Shown here piece by piece: positions 49,901-60,900 of a stretch of 64,000 nucleotides of DNA. Numbering within the stretch: position 1 is the stretch's first letter; each line of letters begins with the position of its first letter. Position numbers and translations under genes: made by a program. The DNA is from Andrena cerasifolii (Eukaryota; Arthropoda; Insecta; Hymenoptera; Andrenidae), in assembly GCF_050908995.1 (NCBI RefSeq), contig NC_135133.1:8784001-8848000 (forward strand), given 5' to 3'. The notes beneath the pieces were generated by a model, which worked only from the letters and a program-made list of their open reading frames with translations, searched no databases and was not told where the DNA came from.

Positions 49901-52900
49901 ACAAACACAACCCTCCGCGCGTTCGTGCGCGCCCTTTAAATTTAATTCCGCGACACGGAACGTTCCGCGATACATTCAATGCTCGCCGCAGTCCGCCCAC
50001 GTGGCGCCATGGTATTCATTATAATAATCCTTGTCTTTCTGTGTTGCATTTGTCGTGCATATCTCTGTGTATGAGTATTGTGTGTGTTACGTGTGCGCAT
50101 TTGTGTACATCACATACATACGTGTATACATATATATATATATATTCATTCTCTCTTTCTTTTTCTTCGTCTAAGGTAGCTCTCTTCGTTTGTTTATAAC
50201 TTTATGTGAATACATCTACAGTTGAACAGTAGTCGGCAATGGCTGGACAGAATAGCGTTCGATGAAAATTCCTCTTATTTTTTTCTCGTCCCTGTCGAGG
50301 TACCTTTTGCTCCCTCCTTCCCTTCCTTCGTTTCTCGAGCTGGTGCTTTCATTCCTCCTTCGATCTCTGCTCTATATCGAACAACGCAACTGGACTGTCG
50401 TGGGAAAAGAGTCTGTACACGCATTAGTGCGCGCGCATTCGATGGCGACGGGGGTGTTCACGGGGGTGCAAAACTGGAGGCGTAAGTTTGTACTCGTGGT
50501 GACAGTGAATTCAACTACAGATTTCGCTGGGGTCATTTTACTGGCGAAATAAAGTCAGTTCTGTTCGAAAGTTAGATGTCCGATGGAAGTGTGTAGTCAA
50601 TTTCGCGAAGAATTCAATTTTATATCAGTCGATCTCCGGGGGGAATTTGATGTCTACGTAACGGAATGTTATAATGCATTTTTGAAGAGGTTTCGCAGAT
50701 GGGAATTGAATTTAGAATTATACCTCTTCAATCCAATGCTGGTTTTGCTTAAACAAGACAGCTTGACTGATTAAACAGTCGCTGAGATCGGTATTAAAAA
50801 CCGCTGGAGCAAATGATTTCTCCGTTCTCCTTGGATCACGCGCTCGGGAATTAGGCAATTCATTTGCAAGCCCCGTTCTCGCGATCCCGTGCTTTAATTA
50901 CGCCCCAGAAGCTTGCAACTCGCGGTGACGAATGTGCACTCGCCTCTCGAAAGCCCGGGGCGCGCCTTATAAATCGATACAGCGATCAATCGGTTACACT
51001 TCGATCACACACGAAAACATCTACGCTTACACACTGAGTTAGTAGAGTTTCGGGCTACACGCGATCCACGATTACTTTCGTTGATTTATTCCAACTCGAG
51101 TTCCTAAGGTAACGTCATCGATTCTCTACTGTGATTCGTCGTGGACGACGCGTGTCGCGGAAAGTCCACTGTTCGCACTTACGATGATGAACGACAACAC
51201 GAGAGCATAGCGACGAGAAGTTTGGACGTTGATCGTGTCGTTTTAGAACAGAGCTCCTTAATCTGTCTGCCCGCGCACCCCCAAGGTGTCCGATTAAATT
51301 TCGAGGGTGCACGTGAACTTGGATGGCAAGAAAATTGCATCTTTGCCTTCACGAACACCTGACTGAAATTTCCAAATACGTAATTCTGTGTGCCTCGCTT
51401 CTCGCGTTTAGAAATATTATTCTGAGAAGGGGCTCGTGGGACAAAGGAGATTAAGAACCTCTGCTCCGGATGATCGAGAAATGGCAATACACCCGCTATT
51501 ATTTGCTGAATAATTTTATCTGCTGAACGTCTGATCGATCATCAGCGATCCATGGATCGTATAGTTCCACTTGCTACCTAGGAATATAGAACGTGTTAGT
51601 ATTCTTTCAATTAACGTTAAACTGTGGACCATGCAGCTTCGCTTGCATCGACCAGCGACGAACTGCGAATAGCGTAGGATTTTAGTTTCTATCGACCAGC
51701 GATGAACCGCGAATCATCTAGTGCTACGTTTTCGCCAGTGAAGGATGAACCGCAGATCACTCAGTACCGTGTATCATTTACGAAATATATAAAGGGTAAG
51801 GAGGAAAAACGAGGAATGTCCACTTCTGTTCATCTTATGAAGAATGCAGATAAATTCCTCGAACCTTGTTTCTTTACTGGTGGACTAAAGTATTAAAATT
51901 TAATTTTCTCTATAAAGCTGTTTTCTGACATTTACTGTTCCCCCCCTTACCTTCCATATAAACCAAGGAAGCGTTATGAGATTTAGGAAAATCTGGTTGA
52001 AGGTGCAACCAAATAAAACTTGTCTCTATATCGATATATTCAAAAGTCGCGTTAACACTTTGACTGGCGTCGGCGTGTTTTCCGCGCACCTCGATATTTT
52101 TCGAGCCCCGTCGTGTTAATTTCCAAACAACTCAGTGCAGAACTTAAAACAACGTTTTTCAGACCCTTGCCCCTCAAAGTGTTAAGATCGATCCATCGTT
52201 CAGAGATCTGTATTCACCCTCGTCGTTCGATCGAAGTCACGACCGATCAGCGTCCACGTAATTCGACACGATTTCTTTTACAAACGTTCACGTTTACAAC
52301 GACACGGTTTTTTTTTGCTTAGGTTGTTTTATACAGCTACACATACGGTTGCATATTTACTTGCTTAAGTAAAGTTAGTAGTTCGCCTCGGCCCGACGAT
52401 TCTGCGCGTACGGTGGCATTCGTGCCCCTCTCGATTCTACGATTCTGTAAAAATATTACAAAGAGCCCCTCATCTTTCTCTCTCGTCTGCCGGCTCCACC
52501 GTTCTATCGGATCGAGTTCGGCTAGCGAACGGGGGGCGCGAACGATAGTCTCAGTGCTCGCCTCCCCGCCCAGCGAAGACAGCGGGCGAGGAAAGTTCGG
52601 AATTACTTTCGTCCAGCCGTTTGCCTGAACAATAAGACACTTAACAGTTGGACGATCCCCTGGTCGCCAGGGAATCGGTGAGTGTTTATTTTTCTCTTAC
52701 ATTTCTCATCCTTTCTTCTTTATTATTTTTTTTTTTTGTGGTTTTCACGCTTCGCGCTTGTTTTCTCTGTTTTTTAAACGTGTCTCGACGTAGCCGTCGC
52801 GTGTGTATAACAAACACAATACGATAGAGGGCAGGGGATTAGAAATGATCGTGTAAAAAATATCTCTTCTCTTGGAACATTGGAGGGTAGCTTCTGGGGA

Positions 52901-54838
52901 GAATAGAGGGGCGGAAGTGTGAAAGCGAAAGGGGGGGAAGGCAGGTGGACCAAAAATCAGCCTCTTCAGTGTGCGTGGCGAAGTTACACGTTCGTTTCCT
53001 TCGTTTCCCGCCACTTTTCTCGTGAAAATTGCGATCGATGAAATTCGGGAGCCACAGGCCAGTCTCTGAATCCGGGATTCTCAATTCTCTTCCGCTCGAT
53101 CCACGGTGTCGAGCGAGGTAATCGGGGATGCATGCTCTTTCTCTTTACCGATTCGTAAATCATAAAGATGCTCGCGCGTGCGTCGAATGGAAACGGCTTC
53201 GAATTGGACTCGTGTAATCGAACGAAACTTTGCTTCTCTTCTCGTCTTCGCTTCTCCCCCGTCTGTACTTCTGCGGTGACGAGTGGTGTTTTTTTTTTTT
53301 CAAAAAAAAAACGAGGGTCAATTCGTCCTCTTTTTCTTTTTTTTGTATCTTTTTTTTGTTCTCCGTTTATAGTACTTTTCCAGCCTGTTCTCGTGAATTT
53401 TAGAATTTCTGCCTTAGAGTATTGAAGATACAAAAACTACGATAGAAAACAGAACAGACTTCGAATACTTTTGTTTCAGTTTTGTTTCTTCCTCTTTAAA
53501 TTCCACATGCAACATCAACATCTTATCGTTACTATTATCCTTATCAGTATCATTTATTAGTATTTATTGTTATTATTAGCGTCGCCCTTATACGTACATA
53601 TGTATCCGTTTAAATTCATTCAAGCTTACCAAGTAGTTAATCTTTACGTTTACCGTATTATTAATAGCGTGTTTCATTCTTCAATTTCTTTTTTGTTTGT
53701 CTATGATACAGATTGTCATGTTCGGCAATTGGGGTTGCCGTCGAAACTCTTCAGCCTCGGATACAACCTACTTTCTCCCGTTCCCAACGAAACCGATCGG
53801 TGCTCACGACGAGCCTTCTTCCTCCCGCCGTTCTGTAAGCTAAATGTCCGCCGAGCACGCGTCGCTTCCGGCGACAGGTACCAGTGGCTTGGCTACTTTC
53901 AGCATCCAACGATCGAGCCACGATCCCCTAACTATTTCCTTCCTCTAATCAGTTCTAACGCCTCTCGACTCCTCGGCGAAGAAGCCACGTGTTTCTCCAT
54001 CTTATTCTTAGAACGATATGAAATTTGTGCATTTTCTCCCTTTACCTTGCCCCAATGGTGTATTCTCTCTTAAACGCGCAGTCCGCTCATTCCCCTACCG
54101 AAATCCTCCCATATCTTCTCGACTAAACCTCTCTTCGAGCACCCTAACTCTTCGATGCATCGAAGTCATCTATGTCCCTGCAATTCTTCTTCCCCGAAGG
54201 TTGCGATCGCTCTCTTGTCGGCGCCTTAATCCCCCGGTCCTGCGTTAGGACGCTCAGGGACTCTTGGGACAGCCAAGAACCACCACCTCAGGGATAGTCT
54301 TCTATTACGAACTAGACTGGTTCTACCTTGCGCGATAAACGTAAAAGCTGATCACAATATCTTTCGCGAACTGTGGTCGTCCGGGTCCAGTCTCTTGTCA
54401 GCGTGATTCTCGCGAGTGTGCCATCAAGCTCGCCACGAGAGACACGATTCGACCGTGCGCCTCTCCAGTTCATTTTCTCTTAGGGCTTTCGAGTTTCCGC
54501 AGAAGGAACAGCGGTGTTAGGTCTCACCTTGGGAAATGGACGAGTTCCGAGCCTCTCGGGTCATCCATCGCGATACTTGACGGGTCTCCCCGCGATCGTT
54601 ACCGAAACACACACGTCCAATTCCCTTTCGCTCGATACATTACTCGGAGAAGAGTGCTGCAGAGGGCGAAAAGCTCTCGCGTACCATGATCGACGACGAG
54701 TTCGTGAGGTATCGTTCCTTTCCTTTGGAACTCAGGTCGCTTCTGGATTTGGAGTCTACGCTTCTCAGGTACGTCGTTTTCTCCCATCGCAGCTGGGACG
54801 AAGTGATCATAGGAGGCTTCACCACGTATCAGAACCTT
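46977..54838. other. intergenic region between two convergent genes
   Basis: No coding exon recognised over 7.9 kb. The right part probably contains the 3' UTR of the - strand Rap-GAP/BTB gene, whose stop codon is at 54,839-54,841; its end is not defined, though - strand AATAAA hexamers occur, for example near 53,555. T-rich tracts, a TA run near 50,131-50,143 and several 60-180-codon spurious frames are present. Confidence 0.5.
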
Positions 54839-54988
54839 TTACATTCCACAGTCGAAGCTCTCCTGGTTCTGCGCCTTCTGGTAAACCTCTAGGTAACGGT
54901 CCACGTTCCTGTAGATGCCAGAGTTCGCTTGGTACAACAGTGTCTCGAGGATTCTCTCGTTCTCGATCGCCTTCAACGGTAATACGGT
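54839..54988 (-). CDS. Rap-GAP/BTB gene, last exon
   Basis: Acceptor GGCTTTCAG. Encodes TVLPLKAIENERILETLLYQ, a conserved-looking helical tail, ending FDCGM and TAA. Confidence 0.9.
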   Translation of the reverse strand, partial: TVLPLKAIENERILETLLYQANSGIYRNVDRYLEVYQKAQNQESFDCGM

Positions 54989-57900
54989 CTGAAAGCCATT
55001 GGAGAAAATAAGTCCTCTGTTCCTTGTCGATAAGGAAAACTGCTACGTGAAACCCGGGATTTAAGAGGGTATTCCCTTGAAAGTGTATTAAAAATGGGAA
55101 ATGTTTGTGAATTTTCTGCTTCCAGGATGAACATTGTACATAGCTCTGGGTTTGTGCATTTGTTTACTAATATTTTACTAACTTCCACGTCGTTATATTA
55201 AAAAGTGACAAGTATTAAATAAAAAAACTATTTTCATTCTATTCAGTAAACTTGCGTGAAAGTGTTAGTAAAGTATTGGTAAACAAATGTACAAAACCAG
55301 AGCTATGCAGAACGTTTATTCTGGAAGGAAGAAATTCACAAAAACTGCCCATGCTTCACAGACTTTCGAGCGAATAGTGAATACTTTCTTAAAGGATATT
55401 CATGAATCGAAAGGATCCATGCAGTTTTGCTGGACATAGGGTAGTGTCCGAATCACTGCTTTATTTATATTACTTAATAAGAACGTACCGTATAAATATT
55501 AGTGTACAATAATAATAACAAGAATAGTCGAAATTTAATAATAATTTATTTTGTACGCTGTTCTTTATACTTTAGGTTTTTATTAAATAAAATAAATAGA
55601 GTGGTAGTAATTGGGACATCTAACTTATCGGAGTTCCACCTCAAAGCTCACCTTTACAAGTTGTTGCGGCGGTATCCTGTAGAGCTTGAGGTCTCTGCTG
55701 AGCCTCTCCATGATGCACTTGAACTCGAGCTCGGCGTCCACCTTGGCCGACTTGGTCTTTATCCTGTTGTTCGCCCAGCTGAGCATCGCCTCGAACTTCT
55801 TGATCTCGCCGACCTCCAGGCCCCTGCACATGATCATCTGCACCATCGACTCGCTGAGGGTGAGGAAGTCGGGGCTCTGGAACAGCTGGTACGCCCTGGT
55901 CTCGACGAACGCTAGGATCATGTTCACCAGCTCCGAGGCGGACGTGTAACGCCAGCAGTAGTTCTCCAGGGCGCACAGCATCACGCACACGATCTCGATG
56001 CGCAGGAACTGTTTCGCGTGGTGGAAGCACGCCTGAAGGAGCTCGGGCAGGTCGTAGTGCTCCGCCGCGCAGATCAGACCCGGTATGTTGCTGCAGGTCA
56101 GGGGGCAGGAGCCGGTGTGCAGATAGTCGAGGAGGATCCTGAACGTCTCCGGATCGAACTCGATGATGTCGAACTGCGGGGGAAAAGAATGCGGGAGGTA
56201 AAGTAGAGGTCGTTGCAAATCACGAGGCTTTTACAGAAACGATCAACTCCTATGTACAAAGAATAAAGGTCGTGTAAATAGATACTTTCGATGGTACAGG
56301 TAATATCGTTCAAAAGAAAGTAACAATTCGCATGTCTCGGTGTGGTTAACTACATTCGGATGAATATTCCGTGTGAAGCTCTACTTTTCATTTTCACAGC
56401 TGCCGCACCCTTTCTGCCTTCAGTAATATGAATTACCATTCGATTCTATACGTTTTTGATTAGTTAGCAACAGTAATAGTGATTGCTATTCGTGCTAGTA
56501 GCGAATTGGAACTATAGAAAGTCGCTTTAAAATAGCCTTCTATAGCACGATCGCAAGCCATCGCAGTGCGTTGATACTGGTACCAGTAGAGACGGGAAAT
56601 CCTCCCCTTTAAAATGCTTTTTGTTTCACGTCGATATGATTCTCCGTTTCCGAGATATCGCAGTTTAAAGCGAAACGGAATTTTTAATCCTTGCTATCTC
56701 TATCTCGTTCGTATACTCGGACCTTTCTCTTCCTCTCACTCGCGGCACTGACCTACCTCTAGCGCGTATCGTGTGTCTGTGGTCAGTGACGGACGCTGAG
56801 TCAGCTGTTTTTTTACTTGTTTACTAGTTCCGCGTGGAAAGTAGGTCACTGGGATTCCGTTAATCGCTAGAGTTTGAAGCCCTGTATCTGGGGAACCAAT
56901 AGAAATATCGATTTGAAACAAAATGCATCTTTAAGAGCACGCCTTCCCCTATCTCTTGAGTATGTTGTTTAAACGATTGGATGATTCCTCTCGAAGTTAG
57001 TGCTTCATTTGTTCATATTCAAACAGATTTCGTCAGTTTGATTAGCCACACAGTTTTATCTCTTTCATTTAATTTAGACTAGTGTATTTGGTGGAACATT
57101 ATTGCTATTGGTATTCGTATACTGCATTCAATTAATGTGTAAACAGGGGCGGATTTGTGTGTTGGCTAAGTAGGCTGCAGCCTAGGGCGGCAAATTTTGG
57201 GTGACGTAAATTGAAAGAGGTAGCAAAATGTTTTTATTTTGGCTGTTTTCACCGGGTGATCTTTAAACGCGAACACCTTTTTTCTTGTAGCAAATTAGCA
57301 GTACCTCATATGTGAGTTTTAATATTGAATTAATTTTGAAATTCTCTAAACTGTTTCAAATTAAAATATTTGACGATATTTCACGGAAAGGGCAGCAGAC
57401 ACTTCTTAGCCTAGGACCGCCAGATCTCAAAATTCGCCCCCGTTTCTAAACTTTCTCGTTGTAGGAGAGATTAGTAAAGGTTGAATGGAAAAGTGTCCTG
57501 TTTTGGGTAATTGGTTTGTTCTTTTTCTCTCTACTTTTAGAGCGAAAGTTTTCTCAAGTATAGCTACTGCTTTGTAGGTGAATGTAATTGCTGAGGACAC
57601 TTTACAAAGTCGCGTTTTCACTCGATACGAGTTAAACGAATTGTCCCGTTTACCTCTGTCTGTGCTAATTTCGCTGTATCAATTTTTTGCGCGTTCGCGA
57701 AGACGCTGAGCCTCGGTACCGCTAATTGCTGGGCAGCCTTCTCCTTCTCCTTTGCATCTTTTTCTTCTGCAATAAAAAGAAGAAAATAGGCGTTTAGTCC
57801 ATCGCTAAAAGAAATTAAACCGAAATACTTCCTAAAATCTATAGTTTATGCGTCATTTCGAGCATCAGGTGCGTTGGTATACCTCTTGTGCGCATCATAA

Positions 57901-60900
57901 ATAATCAAATTCCTCTCAAAAAGTGATACAATCCAAATAAAATATCTTCGTGTCCCATTCATGAAATTTGTAACTCATTCACCCTCGATTTGAGAAATAT
58001 CGAAAATAACGAGCTGTTCTTTTTCCAACAAATTTGTACAAAATGACGCATAAACAATTCCAATTATTATTGGATAATAATAATATACTATCGCACTGGG
58101 GAAAAAAGATGCAGCGCAATAGGCGAGTAATTATTGAAATAGTGGTAAACTTAATTAGAATGAATCTCAGAGATAAAAGTAATAAGAAAAGAAAAAGGAA
58201 GAGAACAGGTATAAAGGCCGTCGCGCATTTTGCGCAAAAGAAGAAATTAATAATAATTAATTATCGCTGCGGTTCGGTCATCAATTGAGGGGCACAGTGG
58301 AAAACAGGCACATGCCTCATATGCATAGATTTTCGTTTCTTAAGGATCCATAATTTTTTTCTCAAAAAGTCTTATACATATTCTTGAAAAAAAATTTATT
58401 TCATAGAAATCTATGAGCATTAGGTAAACTAAAAGCTGTAATATTTGGAATAATATATACGAACGTTTTTAGGTAAAAAATCATAAAAGCAAATCGTGAA
58501 ATTGTTTATAAACTTTTCTCTTCGTATCGCCGCGCTTCGCCAAAATCCGCGACGGTCTTTAAACGTACTGGTGTAATCCGGCGAGCTGGCCCAGCGTTTC
58601 CTGTCCTCGCTCTGCAGGCTATTCCCACTTCCGTGTTTCCGGATGCTCCGTCCCCAGCCAGAGGTGATCGTGCTCAGCCTCGAGAATGCTCGCTTCACCA
58701 TCGGCGACGAGGGCACGCTTTTGGGTCTAAACAGGTCAGAGCCAGTATCTCACAGAAACCGCAGAGCGGCACCAGAGGGTACGGAGGAGGAGCTATCTCT
58801 TCTGAGGGGCAAGTTCTTGGAGCGGTGGGAGCACACCAAGGATCGGCAGATAGGGGTCAGTCTTGGATGGTCTGAGCGAAGTAGAGAGACGAATACACGA
58901 AACAACGACGAAAGCTCGCCCCCCCGATTGACAGTACCGTGAAAATATGCGTGCTGTACATAAAAGAGTGAACAGGAGCCTGTGTTGTTCTTTAGTTTCC
59001 ATGGTCCAAGACTCGGTTTTGTGTACACGCTGAAGATCGTTGCATGCCCGTAGCAGAAATTGACTTTCAGCTCGAAAGTCCTCCAAGATAATCGTGGAAG
59101 GAGAATACAGAGAATGAAATTTGGCGAAATGGCGAACGCGTTCGAGGATTTCGAGCCGTCTGGCAGTGCTTTCGTTCGTTCTTTTTTTTTTTTTAAATGG
59201 GAAAAATCAACATGCGACATGTCATTCAAAGTGGAGCGGAGAGAATGTCGAATTGTAGACTTCGAGAGTTTCTGTTGTTACTTGGAGGAGAAGTTGAATT
59301 TGTTCGTGAAATAATCATGCGGTGCTGTGAGGATAGGAGACATGGAAGTGCCGTAGAAAATACACATAATTACAGTTAGATATAAAATATTTAGAAGTAC
59401 ATTCGACAACGACATCGCAGACATTAAGTCTCGTTGTTAGAGCAACCTCTAATTTATTTTTCGTTTAACCCATTTGTAGCTTAATTGTTTGAAACTTTTT
59501 AAATTGAGCGACTGGTATTATTAGACGAAAATTTCGGCGAATTTTAATGAAACATTTTAGTACATATGCAATGCCTTCCTTAAGTTCAGAATTTTTGTCG
59601 AGTATCGATTCTTACACGTCATATTGAAAAGGTACAGTGTTTCTAAATCGCAGAGAAAAGTGTTTGGAACTTTGGAAAGGTGTAAAGTATCGCGTCGAAA
59701 ATCGAATTTCAATGGTATTGAAGTTAACATCGAAATGAGATAAATCTTGAAAAGTATTATTTAGTATTGGCTGAGAATCTAAAAATGGGTTAACATGTCG
59801 TCAGACTTTGAGGAACATTAAATTTTGCACACAATCGTAAATCGAATTTGAAACTGGTCTGCGCATGGTAGAAATGCACACACTCTGCCAGTAGAAATGA
59901 ATCACCTAGGTACGAACCTTGGAGTTTCCATGTCAGGGACTTGAAGGAAGTTGGAGCTTCGTGGTTTCTGGGGACTGAGTAGAGTAGGCGCAGGTCTGGC
60001 GAGTAGCTCAGCAACAGATACTTGGGGACTCCCAAAGCCAGCTTGAATTCCGTACAGCATTTCTTGAAAGACTCTGGAAAGAATACACGCATCTTTAAGA
60101 ACTTTGATTTAACCAGATTTCGATAAAGAATAGTTGTATCTGTAAACGACTTCAGAAATTCAGAACTTTCGTATGGCAGCAAAAGCAATCGAGATTCCTA
60201 ATGCAACGTTTTGTATTTAAGATAGAGAGTTGAAAATTCTAGTGGGAAATTTATAGTAAAAAATTATTAAAAACCAACTTTTATTAAAATGTACTAAGAA
60301 GTAAAAGAATAATTTTGATACCGGCCTAAATGATTGCCTTAGGAGAATTCCCACATATGACTAAAAATAAGCGAAGCTAAATAAGAGCTTGTAATAAAAA
60401 GGGTTTCCTTTATTTCATATAAATCGGAAAATTGCGAAGCAATTAGAATGTAATTCGTGGGGAATGATTCTACGTTTAATCAGTGAGAAACAATGGAAAA
60501 TAATACACTTTATCTTTGAATTAGTTGAATTAATTGAATCTAGGCCTAGATTTGAGTAATCAAACGCGAAGAAATTAAAGTAAGAGATTATCAAGAATGC
60601 AATATAAATTTTAATATAATCACCTGCTTCGTACTGCTAAAATCGCTCTGACGCCTATGAATCTGACTTTCTGCTTCTGTTGTCCAGGTACCAAAAACGA
60701 AACGTCGAACAGATTCGCGTTTATCGCCGTGTTCTCCTGATTGTTCAAAAACACTCTCTGGAAATCCTTGGCAAGCTGATCGTATTCTTCGAATTGGTCT
60801 CTGACAGAGTCCAAAAGCGGCGACGAAGGTCTCATGTGACCGATTGGTCTCCAGGAACCGCGTCTATAAATGTCAAGTTCATCCTCATTCACTCATTTAT

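Noticed and set aside
58643..58942. 99-codon + strand frame (LSLENARFTIGDEGTLLGL)
   Set aside because: It looks protein-like, but it is antisense to exon f of the Rap-GAP/BTB gene, whose - strand frame joins both neighbours in phase and matches the remembered family.
59918..60073. alternative - strand frame across exon e (KCCTEFKLALGVPKYLLLSY)
   Set aside because: This frame does not join the phases of exons d and f; the frame starting VFQEMLYGIQ does.
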